64,000 nt of DNA. It comes from Chondrosia reniformis. Lineage: Eukaryota; Porifera; Demospongiae; Chondrillida; Chondrillidae. The position numbers and the translations under genes are program-made. How positions within the stretch are numbered: position 1 is the first letter of the stretch; the number at the start of each line of letters is the position of its first letter. The stretch spans positions 4,563,501 to 4,627,500 of the forward strand of contig OX359195.1 of NCBI GenBank assembly GCA_947172415.1, given 5' to 3'. Shown here piece by piece: positions 1 through 11,900 of the stretch. Under the pieces are notes generated by a model that ran no database searches, was not told the DNA's origin, and saw nothing but the letters and a program-made list of their open reading frames with translations.

Positions 1-239
1 AATATAAGAAATATAAGAAATATAAAAAGAAGCAAAATGAAATACAAAAGCAAAACAAAAAAAGAATAGAAAGAGGAGACTTGACAGGCTAATATTGCTG
101 CTCAAACACTTGGCCGTAGAATATGCCAATGCAGGCGATATCCGCTTAAGCTCTCTAATCTCTGTACTTCTGAGCAAATCGGTAATTACCATTAGATGAC
201 CCAAGCATGTCACTCCGAATACCTACCATTAGCTACGGT

Positions 240-421
240 CAACTTGGTTAACCTACATATATTTTGCAATTTTAATTAAGCAAAATGTAACGTAAAGCTT
301 GTGCAAAAAAGTTTTCTATGAGATATGGCCTTGAAATTGATGGCAATCAAGTGACGACCAGAATCAGTTAACAAGACATCTAAGAACCAGCAAGTAGTTT
401 GGGGATGCCAGGTGCCCCACG
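240..421 (-). repeat. Repeat family F1, copy 1
   Basis: Read on the minus strand, this matches 13160-13410 and 14175-14445 (ACTGATTC..GTC, CTTGATTGCC, GGCCATATCT, AGCTTTA..TTACAT). It borders the hairpin-forming AGTAGTTTGGGG/CTCGAAATAGTTG segment at about 383-446. It lies in the last intron of CNOT4 seen here. No coding capacity; a MITE-like interspersed repeat. The rest of 1-655 shows nothing I can assign. Confidence 0.6.
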
Positions 422-655
422 AGTTTTTTTAAACTCGAAATAGTTGTTTTCTGACTGCATTGATGTGGGATTATAGAGGTCCCACTGTATAACAGCAATC
501 TGAGGTTATGAACATTTTCCCTCTTTATTTTTATATTTCATTTTGCCCTTCCCTCTTGTGACACTTTTTTAAAGACACGCAGGGTAGATTTACTCATGAC
601 TAACAATACTTGTAGTTACGTAAGTATATACATACTTACATATATGCAACATTAC

Positions 656-3600
656 CTGTTGTCCTGAGTAAACCGTGTGATTATTGATGACTACTTTTAA
701 GATCTTGCCAAATTTTCCAAAATATTCTTGTCTTTTCAAAATATCTGGGTCAGCTAACCTTGGAGACAGTCCAATTACAAATACAAGGTTCTTCTGTACA
801 ACTCTACAAAAAATGTAAAACAACATAATTAGAAAAGGAAAAAGAATAAACACATATGTAGGCATACCAAATAGAATGAAATTGCAACATTTTGTCTCAG
901 ACTTATTGAGTTGATGGTTAAAAATAAATGCATGCAAAATTACAAATTAAGATTATGGTTAGAAATACACAGGCATCCTTGTATAAAAACACGGATGGTC
1001 CTAACAAATGTACGTATATGCATGTCCCAGTTGAGGGGTTGGCATTGTGGGTTAGTATATGGCATATCCATAGTGTTTAAGTTAGTCATAGATAGGATTT
1101 CCTAAATATCTAAGGACTCCCTAAATCATCCTGAGATATTTGTAGGACATCACTGTACCTTAAATCTGCTAGGTTCTTTCTACTCTCTAATAATCGTTGC
1201 TTCTTTTCTTGTGTTTTCTGTTTCTTCTTTATTTTCATTTTCTGAACCCTATAAACAAAACAAACTTCAATGCATGCGGCGGTATTTGAATATTAACACT
1301 AAATTATGCAGAGTCTGCTGATATAACAAGTGACTCAATAATATACATAGAGTTCAAGCATGCTAACAAGTATGAAACTGCCCAAGTAGATATATCAGCA
1401 AACTAGTGGGCTACCGTATATTAGGTTTTAATTGCATGTTCTTAATAATAGCAAATTGTGAGATATCCTTGCTAACACAAAAATTAAACGTGCAATCAAT
1501 CAAATTACGTAATCATACTTAGGTAGCTTTCTCTAGTTACTACAATTTGCCTGAGAAAGTGGTAAACAACTTTAAAGTACACTCAAATGCCTCATATTCA
1601 GACGCCTCTAATCCGGATTCACCTGTCTACCAAACGACCAAAACATTGTGCAACATTCATTTTCGCCTAAAGTTGTATTGATTTATCTTAAGTTTGCAAG
1701 GTTAGAAAGATGGCAGACCCGTTCCAAGCAAGCGAAAGAGATCTGTACTGTCTCTTGACACAAAATTGAAGATCATTGGTGAGGTTAAGGAGGGAAGCTC
1801 TCAGAAATTTGTGGCCAATAAGTATGGAGTTGCCTAATCAATCGTCAGCGATATTTGGAAAGATCGTGGAGAAAATCGAGAACTCGATGTCTTCTGTAGA
1901 ATCTATTGATCTGTCATGCTTTCTAAGAAGAGGTACATACTTCATGAACTGTTCTAATATACGGATATTTCTCACTTACGGACAGGGTCTGGTCCCAAGG
2001 TGTTCGTAATAGAGGCGTTTGAGTGTACAACTGAAGTGATTCCACACTTAAATCTTTAATGTGTTAGACATTTCTTAGTTATATTAGACCATAAGTGGTA
2101 TATATACGGATTAACTGTACGATTTATCAGCTAATTGAGCTCACAAGAAGTGCTGCCATTTCGTAAACTTTTTCTACACTAAAAATCAATTTTCCTTTTT
2201 TTAAATGCAGTCACGTCCAGATTTTTGAAAACGCACTTACCTTACTATGCAATTAAAACCCGATATATGGTACTACACAAACCACACCCCATGATGGAAA
2301 GTATTATATAATTGCACTAAATCCTAGTTCCTCATTAAAAGTTCTATAGGCTTGCCCTAAGTATCATAAGCCTTATGAGTCTTTGTTTCCCTAGCCTCCT
2401 AAGCTACGGTACAAATCAGCAATTACTGAAAGTCCAACGGGCATACCAGTGCACATAGGTCTTAATCGATAGAAATCCGTTCTAGAGAAACTGTTCAAAC
2501 GGCCGTTCACTGTCCGTCTGTACATTCTTCCATAAGGTGTTAATGTACGCACTAAAATGCGATGAAAGCTTTTATTATTTAGGAAATAATTTGACGATAG
2601 TTGTGAAGTTAATTTAAGTGCTCAAGATAGTTTATGTTAGCAACGCATCCTTCTCTGAGATTTTTATTGCCTGACGTACACTCATCTTCTCTACTTCACT
2701 TCACACCACAAATTAATAAGGTTATATTTTAATTTTCCAGAAAAGTGTCAAATATTTTAGTTCATCATGTTGAAATATTAGTGCAAAGGTGTCTGTTCAT
2801 ATAGAACTGAAAAAAGGTACTTAACCGTTCTCAAACACGTTCAAAAACCCGTCTGCTCTACCGTCCATCCACCCGTTCAACGTTCAGTTTTTGCTGATTT
2901 GTACCATACATGGAATACTGTGATTTATATTGGTCATGCATCAAGTCTCAAAGATGCCTCCTTGTTTCTTACATAATGAATGTCTTTGCAACAACTTTCA
3001 AGGCTCTTAAGGAAATATTTATATACATATGTACGTATATCACAGGAACATACATACGTAAGTAGTATGCTGAGTCAAAATCAACTTACTGTTCAAAACT
3101 AAGAGGTGTATACTCAGCTGGGTTTTCTGTATATGGCTGCAATAATATAGTAGATCATACTAAGGTACAGTAGTTGCATTTCAGAGGTTTGTGTTCTACT
3201 GGAACTCACCATATGTATGTAGGTATGGGAAGTGCATACATAGATTGATGATGTATGACATGGCTCTGTGGCTAAAACTTAATAAATAAATAGTTAACTA
3301 CTAACTATTTTCTACCATCATACTCCTGTAGTGTTTTTCTACTAAGGAATCATAGGTAGATATGATAAAGTAATAAATGTCAGGGTGTCTGGAATAATTT
3401 TGCTCAGTGAGTACTACTTCACTGAATGATCATCTTGTTGAAAAATCTAGGCCAGGAATCACAAAAATGAGAAAATGCCAAAAAAGTTTACTTGAATTAA
3501 ATCAAAGCTTAAAGTAACCTTTGCTAAGCTCAAACTAGAATGGAGAGATTTTTAGCCTATAATGTAAATACGTAAAATAAAATAAGTGTAAACCTAATAA

Positions 3601-6600
3601 ACTTTCCTTTGAAATTACGTACAGGCACGACAAATTACACAGAAGCCTTCTCCAATAGGATATTAATACATATACGTAGCATGTCTATGTGGATGCATAC
3701 ATATGTAATAGGCTGGTATTATACTTAGAAATATATGTCAATACACATACTGTATTACGTATAATGGAAGTAAGGTTTCTAAATGACACTTCTTACTTAC
3801 TTTCCTACAAGCTGGGCACAGACCACTTTCATCTGTTCTTATCCTGTGCCAACAAAACCTACATATCTGCAATGTAAAGTATGTATTACCACATTTTTAG
3901 GAAAAGAAATGCAGTATCCATAGCTATACAGTCAAATCTTGTTTATCCAATTGTAAAAACTTACTTTTTAGGGCAAAAAATATGTGTATACGTATAATAT
4001 GGTTATAAGAAACACCAAATAATGACACATACGTACCTATATTGTTAAACTTGCGTATGGGTCCATCAAGTTACTAGGTACGTACATATTTACAGTAGGA
4101 GAAGCTATTCTTATCAGATGATTATAAGTATGCGAGTGAGCACACCACCGTAGTATTGAATGCCAGAAAGAGTAAAAACTCTGAAAAATCTACTCTAGAT
4201 TTCCTCAAATAACAGTTACGTATTTATTGCTTGTTAAATTTTATGCCTATAGTTGCACATGATTTATACTATACAAGTACATACAAAAAGAGTACCCTTT
4301 CGGAGTTCCAGGGAGTTATGAAGTTACCAAGTGACACCCACCCTTCTGTACCACATCATTCAGAGAAATGAGTTTATAGTCCTTTATTAGGCTAGTATGA
4401 ATATCATATACGTATAAAATCATAGTACCTGATATCCACATGAGCATGGATAAAAGCTAATGTCATCCATTTCAAGGGACTCCATACACAATGGACACTG
4501 TATAGATAGAGAATGTATTAATCTCCATTCACAAATGAGTAAATAACAATAAATTGATATGCATATGTATGTCACAAGGAGAATGCTATAAATGGAGCTG
4601 TATTTGAATATTTATTCTGCTTCTTAATAGAATAATTTAATTAAAATATCCAACACACAAGAAACTACATAAACAACCAATAGTTATTCGTAAAAGTTCA
4701 CAGCTTGTACCATTAACCAGAATGGCATGCATCACTTCAAATCACTTTTACAAAAACAAAACACTTAATAGCACTTATTTTTAAAATTAACCCAAAAACC
4801 ACATCAATATTTTATCTATTAAGCAAATACAAACATAGGACTCTCCTAATTGCCTTGATGAATAGTGTTGGAACATGAAATGGGGCAAGAAAAAAGAATA
4901 TGTATGTAAGAAGATTAGGGTTTCTTTCAGCTCTTTGCCCAAGGGGGGGGGGGGAAATGAGATGGTATAGATTATAGGGGGTGGCAAGTACGTATCTGTG
5001 TGCTAAGCATGCGGTAAACTAGGGGGTCGGGCGCATGCTCCCCTGGGAAATTTTGATTTTGGACCATTTATTAGATGCAATTTGGGACTGTTTGCACTGA
5101 AAACAGTGTTCCCTCATTTGAATACTCTGGTCAATATTTGTTAGGCAATTCCAGTTGGGACAGCATCAGTGAAATGAAGCTTTTCACAGATGAAAATCAT
5201 CAAAACCCATTTGAGAAATCTATTGGGTGAAAAAAGTCTTTCTAACTTGATGAAAATTGCAATAGAATCACGACAAAAACTACGTATCAGATAATGATTT
5301 AGAAACAATAGTAGGCAAATGGACTAGAAAACCTAGGAAAATTGATGTATAGAATATGTGTATTTCATGTTATCATTTACAGTGTCATTATAGCTTTTAT
5401 AAAGGGCTGAATTGATTAATATGTAAAATAGAATTCTCAGCATGTCCAAGGGGGGCAAACCAAAGCCAAGGGGGGCAAATGCCCCCTGAAAGAAACCCTG
5501 ACGATCCACTTCCCTAAATTAGGTACGCATGTAGAGAATGTTGTTGTTGTATTGATTTTAATCAATCTGGCTTTTGCCCGGGCCACTCCACTGCCACTAC
5601 CCTTCTGTACTGCACAGATTTGTGGTACAAGGCTCTTGATACTGGCAAATGTGTAACTACCCTGTTTATTGACGTTTCCAATTACCTTGCCAACCTTGGC
5701 CTTGCCCCTATTGCTGTACAATGGTTCAATGTTGGGGATCACCAGAAGAGAAATCCAAAGCTTTTGAGGATTGAGTTCCAACACAAATAATAACTTGAGA
5801 GCGATTAGACAAACAAGGGTCCATACTTGAACCTAAGTACTTTGTTCTCCACTTTCATTAATGATCTTCCTGATACGATTACGGGGTAAACAGTAGTACT
5901 TTTTGCTGATGACATCACAGTCTTCGTCTCTTGTCATGATGTACGTAATTGAGCTCTCCAAGAACCTACAAATCAGCCTCGAGTTTGCCAACCTCTGGAT
6001 GGTTGCAAACGGTCTAAAGATGAATGCTACAAAACCAAGTCTATGTTAATCCTTTCTAGTCGCAAGAAAAAACTTGAAACCACTTAAACTCTCCCTGGAT
6101 GACCACCCAATGCAAACGGTACGTACGAGTCTTCAAATTCCTTGGAGTCCAAATAAATGAAACATTGACTTGGATGGACTACACAAATGATCCTAGTATG
6201 AATACATTAGTACCAGGGATTTAATGGAGTTTACGGATGTAAACGGAGTTAATGTACGAGTGGAGAATCACGGCTGCAATCCGGGAGAAACCCGCAAGAA
6301 TGGAAGCCATACGTGATCGAATGTTTGGATTGGTTAGGTAGTTACTATAGGTTACTATCATTAGCTGACGTTAAATGAACGAAGACAACAACTACGAGAG
6401 CTCGAGCTAAATTTATGCCCATCCTATTAGTTAAATGTTCCCACCCTCTTTACTATAATTTACGACTGGTATAGTGTTAGTTGGTGAATAGTTGGCATCT
6501 TGTGGGGCTGGTAAGTAGCTTTTGTAGCTTCATACTAGTCAAGCTGGAAGTATTTCAGGGAGAACAGAATAGGGGTAAGGGCAAGGGCTATGTGAGTTGC

Positions 6601-8890
6601 GTTTATTTTGTCTAGCAATTTGCAAGTAGGTGAAACCCCTCATCCTATTTCTCCATGGTCCAAGGAAGGAAGCGTTGCATGCCCCTAAGCAAAACCCTTC
6701 AACGGGGTACTTCCGACGTTGGACCGGACCGCCAAAGCCCTAGGCATCATACTATGATACCAAAGGCAAATGGGTGACAAGGGGGGAGTAGCCGAAAGCC
6801 ATGTCGAGCAAGGAACACCGCACCAACAGGAGAGTATTAGGTGAGGAACTCACCTAATCATTATCGCAACGATAGTATATTAATAAGATATTCTGATCAA
6901 TCCTTAATGATTAATAAATAAAAATGGAACCCCAGAAACCCAAAGTGATAGTTTGATAACAATCATTTATACCACACACATTTTTCCAAAGCTCAACCTA
7001 TGTACATACACTCAGTACCTTCTACATTATAAATATGGTTAAGCTAAACATCTTGGGCGTAACACATTAAAACAAGGTCTTATTAGGTGATGAAGTGCTT
7101 CTTTAAATTTCATACATCACTAGCTAACTCTAAAGGTTTGGAAAGTTTAGTTTCCTCATAAGTATACATATATTGGAAACTTTATTCTACTAAGTCCAGA
7201 GGAAATGATATAATTTATTGAGTCTGCATGCCAACAAAACCTACAGAATAACACCCCATGCTTCAAATACATCTCGTAAGGCAGCTAATAAATCTTCAGA
7301 ATGGATAAGTTATTGATATATGCGCTTTCTGTTTTAAACATCATAAGTAGTCAGTCATTAGCAGCGGTGTCGCTCTATATCAGCTAGTTCCCTAGATATT
7401 TAGGTTTTGATTTAATACATAATGATTAAAAAGAATGAAAACGAGTGAAATTAAAAGTATTATTTCAAACTTCCTCTCAGTTTTCATTTACAGAATCAGG
7501 ACTGTGTCTAACAGGTGATGAGTAAGTAGAAGCATATTAAAACTCAGTCAGAATCACTAAACAAAGTATGGGTATGGGTATGGGTATGGGTATCTTGTTT
7601 AGACTGGGGATGGCCACTAGCCAAAATTGGCACTATTAAGGCACCCAGTGAAAGCAAGTACAAAAAGGAACACATAATAAATTAAGTTATAAGTTTTAAA
7701 ACTGTCATAAATTAGTTAAAACTATACAATTGATTGCTTATAGAGGTATTATACAGAATAGGAGTGAGAGCATACACTGGAGGTAAATGAAGATAGGGAT
7801 TTGATTTGCTTCAGCTCTTCTGATAGGGAGTTCCATGGCTGAGTTCCTTGAAATACAAAAGCCTTTTTACCAAAGTTTGTTGATGATCAAGGTAGGTGGC
7901 ATGAGTGTCATGCTGGTGCACTACTGGATGAGGAAGGAGTCAGAAGTGGTGCTAGGTACCCAGGATCAAAGTGGTTAAGGCATTGGAAGACTGTTGTTGC
8001 CAGATGTACCTTCCTTCGTGCTTTTAGGGTAGGCCAGCCAAGCTGTTCCACGATCCAAGTAGCAGAAGTGGGCATTCTCTTCTTCAGAATTATACGTACA
8101 GCATAATTCTGGAGTCGTTTAAGCTTGCTGGCCTACATATCAGTACAGCAGTTCTACACGACATTGCAATAATCAAACAAGGGGAGAATGTAGGAGTTAT
8201 AGAACAACAGCATAGCATGCCTCTGAAGAAACCAAGACATACGCCTGAGTAGATTTATGTTCCTGGATACCTTGGCTGTGGTGGAAGCAATGTGGTTGTC
8301 CCATGAAAGATGTCCATTGATTGTGACATGCAGAAACTTGAAGAAGGCGACCTGTTCAATAGGGGTATTCTGGAGCTCAACTACAAGAGTAGAAGGATTT
8401 CTTCGCAATGAATGGAGAAGCATATATTTGTTTTTTTTTGTAAATAAAGTTGAAGTGGGTTCTTAGACATCCACTGGCTACAGTTCCTCAGAGTTGATGA
8501 TAGTGTCTGGCTAATATTGTTGACAGATGAGCCTATCATATAGATTGTAGTATCATCGCAAATAGGACTGTGGTATAATCTGAACAACGTGCTGCTGGTA
8601 GGTCGTTGATGAATATAGAAAATAGGTTAGGGCCCAGAACAGGAAGTACAGAATGTTAATGAGTATCAAACCATAACTAGCAAAGAAAAGAGTAAAATGA
8701 TAATACTGTTTATTGTCAAATGCACATCGTATTACTCAATGAAGGAAGACAAAGTATCCAGACCCTTTAAACAAAACAAAAGCGGGCTCACTTTTAGGAT
8801 GTAGCGCTAAAAACAGTACCACTGTCAAATCACGTAAACAACATACAATTTTACCTCATGGCTCTCTTCGGTAGACACGTTCTTAGACAT
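656..8890 (-). CDS. CNOT4: CNOT4, CCR4-NOT E3 ubiquitin ligase (5' part, six exons, runs off left edge)
   Basis: RING-type E3 ligase attached to the CCR4-NOT deadenylase, linking mRNA decay and translation quality control to ubiquitylation. Exons (minus, in order): 8855-8890, 4429-4497, 3801-3866, 3090-3136, 1159-1248, 656-803; all have GT-AG borders and matching phases, giving 152 codons. Residues 13-55 carry all eight cysteines of the C4C4 RING (C13, C16, C30, C32, C37, C40, C52, C55) with CPLCMESLEMDD and CPACRK. A Lys/Gln-rich linker (about 73-102) precedes VVQKNLVFVIGLSPRLADP, the start of the RRM, with YFGKFGKI. Start: ATG at 8890 gives MSKNVSTEESHE directly before the first RING cysteine. 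The 3' part (rest of RRM, zinc finger, tail) is not in the window. Introns are TE-rich. Shares a 109-bp divergent promoter with NOL7. Orthology is confident from the RING and RRM words. Confidence 0.93.
1580..2025 (+). mobile_element. Internally deleted pogo/Tigger-like element with CENP-B-type HTH relic
   Basis: Flanked by TA on both sides (1578-1579 and 2026-2027), with inverted ends reading CACTCAAATGCCTC on the left and CACTCAAACGCCTC on the right (complement), as in Tc1/mariner/pogo elements. Inside, plus-strand codons from about 1705 read as a pogo/CENP-B N-terminal helix-turn-helix: LSLDTKLKIIGEVKEGSSQ, then KYGVA, a TAA stop in place of a sense codon, then SIVSDIWK. The DDE catalytic part is missing. 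A non-autonomous fossil in CNOT4 intron 4 (1249-3089). Confidence 0.75.
2407..2906. mobile_element. TA-flanked MITE, family M, copy 1
   Basis: The ends read CGGTACAAATCAGCAA on the left and, complemented, TGGTACAAATCAGCAA on the right, with TA outside each end (2405-2406 and 2907-2908). Just inside lie clusters of short CGTTCAA/AACG words (2490-2510, 2825-2890). No ORF. A second copy with the same terminal GGTACAAAT..TT pattern is at 24013-24325. Mariner/pogo-type MITE by its TA target. Confidence 0.75.
3137..4428. other. CNOT4 introns 2 and 3, little recognisable content
   Basis: Apart from the exon at 3801-3866, this is AT-rich intron with many ACGTA words. Near 3928 there is a lone pogo-MITE-like end (ACAGTCAAATCTTGTTTATCC); I could not find its partner. 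Nothing else is supported. Confidence 0.4.
4916..5500. mobile_element. hAT-like MITE with G-run and AGGGTTTCTTTCAG ends
   Basis: The left end AGGGTTTCTTTCAG (from 4917) is repeated inverted at the right end (CTGAAAGAAACCCTGA, up to about 5501). Both ends are followed inward by TTTGCCC and G-tracts, including a 12-base G run near 4942-4954. CAGGG-type ends are usual in hAT elements. No clear target duplication was seen, so the exact borders are approximate. Inside CNOT4 intron 1. Confidence 0.55.
5530..6190 (+). pseudogene. CR1/L2-like LINE reverse transcriptase relic
   Basis: Broken plus-strand frames carry reverse-transcriptase words in order: NQSGFCPGHSTATTLL, LWYKALDTGKCVTTLFIDVS, then after a gap TLFSTFINDLPDTITG, VVLFADDITVFVS with the catalytic ADD box, and SLESK. 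Stops and frameshifts break it throughout. A dead 5'- and 3'-truncated fragment in CNOT4 intron 1. Confidence 0.7.
6190..6860. other. Unassigned, locally GC-richer block ending in a perfect 10-bp hairpin
   Basis: Non-coding in all frames I read. It is richer in C and G than its surroundings (about 6600-6830) and ends in a perfect inverted repeat, ATTAGGTGAG-GAA-CTCACCTAAT at 6836-6858. It may be the 5' end of an unrecognised retroelement. From 6861 to 7560 I see nothing assignable. Confidence 0.3.
7565..8650 (-). pseudogene. CR1-like LINE 3' half with hexamer tail
   Basis: Minus strand: VLGPNLFSIFINDLPAA near 8640, CDDTTIYMIGSS, WMSKNPLQL, FKFLHVTINGHLSWDNHI, and INLLRRMSWFLQRHAMLLFYNSYILPLFDYCNVV, the C-terminal reverse-transcriptase region of CR1/L2-type LINEs, with stops between segments. 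At its 3' side (7568-7591) sit four copies of the hexamer GGTATG on the plus strand, the sort of microsatellite tail found at CR1-type 3' ends. Degenerate, in CNOT4 intron 1. Confidence 0.7.
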
Positions 8891-8999
8891 CCCAACTAGA
8901 AAAAGTAATCCAAGGGAATATTGTACACGCCCTAGTATACTCCGTAAATAGTTCCAAATGATGCTCACCTCGGGAATGACGTCAGTGCTTGAGTGAAAA
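8891..8999. promoter_or_regulatory. Bidirectional CNOT4/NOL7 promoter with palindromic CRE
   Basis: 109 bp separate the minus-strand CNOT4 start codon (8890) and the plus-strand NOL7 start codon (9000). The segment contains TGACGTCA at 8977-8984, the full palindromic cAMP-response element bound by CREB/ATF-type bZIP factors. No clear TATA box is placed for either gene. Shared control is inference from spacing; the palindrome could serve both directions. Confidence 0.65.
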
Positions 9000-11900
9000 A
9001 TGGCCGACGCAATTCACGTACCAGCTGATTTGGCCTCAGAAGATGAGCCAGACGACATTAGTTTTGCTGTGAGCAAGCGAGAGTTATTCGATTCGGATCA
9101 TACAAAGGACACACAAATTAAAAGGTAAGGCGTTAGATCAACCGAGTCCTGTGTAGCATTTAGGATGTGACATCCGTTTCCGGACACCTTCGAAAACCGG
9201 ACAACATATCTCAGTCGTTAAGCTCTCGATTCTTTTAGTTTTTGCTCCATACGTGGGACCATAACCGTGTAACACTGCACACCTAAGTAGGTGCAGAAAG
9301 ATACATGCATTTAACAGTATTCGATTAAATAAGAACCGTCCGGAATTACGTATATAAAACCGGTGTCACAGGAAATTCCGTCGCTGGGAAATTTAGTCGC
9401 AGCGACCTTTTCTCCTAGGAAATTCCGTCGCTCCTCAATAGACCACTTGCATAATATGTCACAAAACGTCATAAAAATTGCATAATACCGGATATGTTGG
9501 CAAAAGAACTGCAACTGCTATATCCATCGTACGATTTTAACCTATTTTCGAAGCGAAGATGCAGCGCACGCAGTCCATATTAAGTCTAGAAACTTCAACT
9601 ACTGAAGATGAGTTGCTGGATGTACTAAAGAAGCTCACAGTTGCCAGCCTCAAGACTCTCTGCAAGGAAGCATTCGTGAAAGTGTCGGGAAACAAGGCCG
9701 AGTTAATCGAATGGCTAGTAACTCACTGGGAATGCAAGTGCACTGGCAGTGACAGTTTTGCAAGGCCATGTGATAGTAGATCTGGCGCTACTACAGCTTT
9801 TGGTGTTGCTGATTTGCCATTTCTTGCTGAAATCCGTACGTGGAGCAAGGACCTCTCTTCATTAAAGGACTTCACATTCATGCAGCTATATCACTACCTT
9901 GTAAACAGCTGAGATAAAACCTTTGACAAGGACAGTCTGAAAGCTTTTAAATCCTTGAAAGCCCACAAATATTTTAGTGATAACCTGGTTCAAAATGTAT
10001 GGCTTAACAAAGTAGAAGGGAAAGATATGGTAATTGTAAGGGGATATTGCCACTCATCACTCAAGGCCAAAACCACCTACACTGTCTATGTAATTCTGAA
10101 GTCAACTGGGGATGTTCTGGGTGTACAGTGTAAGTGTATTGCAGGGAAGGGGGAAGCATGTAGCCATGTAGCTGCTCTGCTGTTTTATATTGAAGACATT
10201 AAGAGGAGAGAAGGGCCACTTCCTTCAGACAAAACAGTTACTGACCAACTTGGCAATGGCATGTGCCTCCTCAGAGAACAGTAATGCCACAATCATTATC
10301 TAAAATGGAATTCCATAAGGCAGCTTATGGGAAGGAATTACACACAGCAAACATCCGGATACCACACAACTCCCTTCCCATCATGATCAGGCATCCCTGA
10401 CACAGTTTGTCAAGAAAGTGAGTCAGATCTATCCTGAGAGTGGTTTAATGCACTTTTGGACTGACCCTGAAATGGAAGAAGGGAAAGACTGCAGTGAAAC
10501 AACTGGACAATTAGCACCTGAGGTTGATGTTACTGATGGCCTCATGCTCTTGGCAAAGAAACTAGTTGTCAACACATCAGTCCCACCATTAGCCTATGAT
10601 TTACAACTGATTAACACTGATAGTGAATATTTAGTTTGCCATTCCTATGTTTGTGAACAGGTCGACCCTGATTAGTCATACTTGAAGTTTGATGTGACAT
10701 CTCAACAAGTGGTTGAATATATTCTAACAAGGCTGTAAATACACCATAAGTTGGAAGGCCAGTGTAGAACTTAGTACTGTCATCATTCCCCTTAATAACA
10801 CTGACCATTTGCCTCTTCAAGTTGGTCTTCACAGTAAATAGATCCTGCTCCAATGTCTCCACCTGAAGCTGTAGTACCTGATTATCTACCTTTAAACTAA
10901 CTTCATTTGACTGCAGTGTAGGAAAAGAACTTAAATCAGTCTGAACTGCACTATCCTTGTGTGTTGTTCTAGATACAATTACAATTGGAGTCGATGACAG
11001 AGCAACTAGTACATCAGCGGCCTCTTTTACTTGATTTTGTTCGTCCCTTAGCCGCGCTCGTTTAGCTGTCCTCTCCAGTCGATTATAGTCGACCGTCGGC
11101 GTGTTAATTCTTCTTTTCCCATCATCAAAAAGGGTAGGAACGTAGTTCACATCCTTGGGGTCCGTTGATGATTTGCTACCAACAAAGTGCCTGCTGCAAA
11201 TACGGTCAGATGCCTTGGGTTCCCACTTGTCCCGTGAAACTGCTTGCACCCAAAGCCATCTCCTTTACTTGTCTGCGGGAAACACGTAGAATGCTACGCC
11301 TGAGTCCTTCTTGAATCTGTTCGTACACCCTACGGCGCAACAACTGACTGACATTCTCAAAAGATGCTTCGGCCTTACCAGAAATACGTAGCGTGACACT
11401 TAAAACTGTTGTGGTCGTTCATCCAAGGCACGCAGAACGATGTGAAATAGTTTATTTACTATATTCATCATGCTGTGGCAATTGTAGCTCAGTGGCAGAG
11501 CAACTGGTGGTCATAACCAGCTGTCCTGGGTTCAATTCCCAGCAATTGCTTCTTTCATGTTTTTCCCTCTTATTGATGTTTGACTGATTATACTTGTGGT
11601 TTGATTATCACTTTGATTATTCATCATATACACGTAACAGTCTTTTTGCCAACAGATGAAAACGCGGGAATAACGCTTGCAATTGTGACCTATTTATGCA
11701 AGTGATCTATACCTGAGCGACCGGATATCCCAGGAAAATTTGACGGAGCTAGGAGATTCTGTTGTGCAACTGCAGTTGAAATTTCCCAGAAGTTTAAAGT
11801 CTGTACGAAGACGCCTTGTTACTTACTTACTTTTATCTTGCTCTAGTAATTAAGACTTTGGTATTACTACTTTGGTACTCTAAAGCATTGGTAGTCCAGT

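Larger units (their letters stand above)
9384..11789. mobile_element. Decayed two-gene DNA transposon with long inverted ends (ISL2EU-like)
   Basis: Left end CTGGGAAATTTAGTCGCAG (from 9384) and right end, complemented, CTGGGAAATTTCAACTGCAG (from 11789) are inverted repeats. They stay similar for about 90 bp, ending inward in AGACCACTTGCATAA and AGATCACTTGCATAA. Between them lie a plus-strand SAP/SWIM protein (9559 onward) and a convergent minus-strand THAP protein (11354-10611). THAP transposase plus a SWIM/YqaJ-type nuclease partner is what I recall for ISL2EU elements; the YqaJ and DDE parts are absent here. No convincing target duplication was seen. It lies wholly in NOL7 intron 1. A tRNA-derived SINE copy sits inside it. 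Confidence 0.65.

Noticed and set aside
5437..5784. Minus-strand ORF of 115 codons
   Set aside because: The plus strand here reads as a CR1-like reverse transcriptase; the minus ORF shows no family features.
11478..11549. Functional tRNA-Met gene
   Set aside because: Two extra bases in the anticodon arm and three further copies with a common non-tRNA body show that it is a SINE head.
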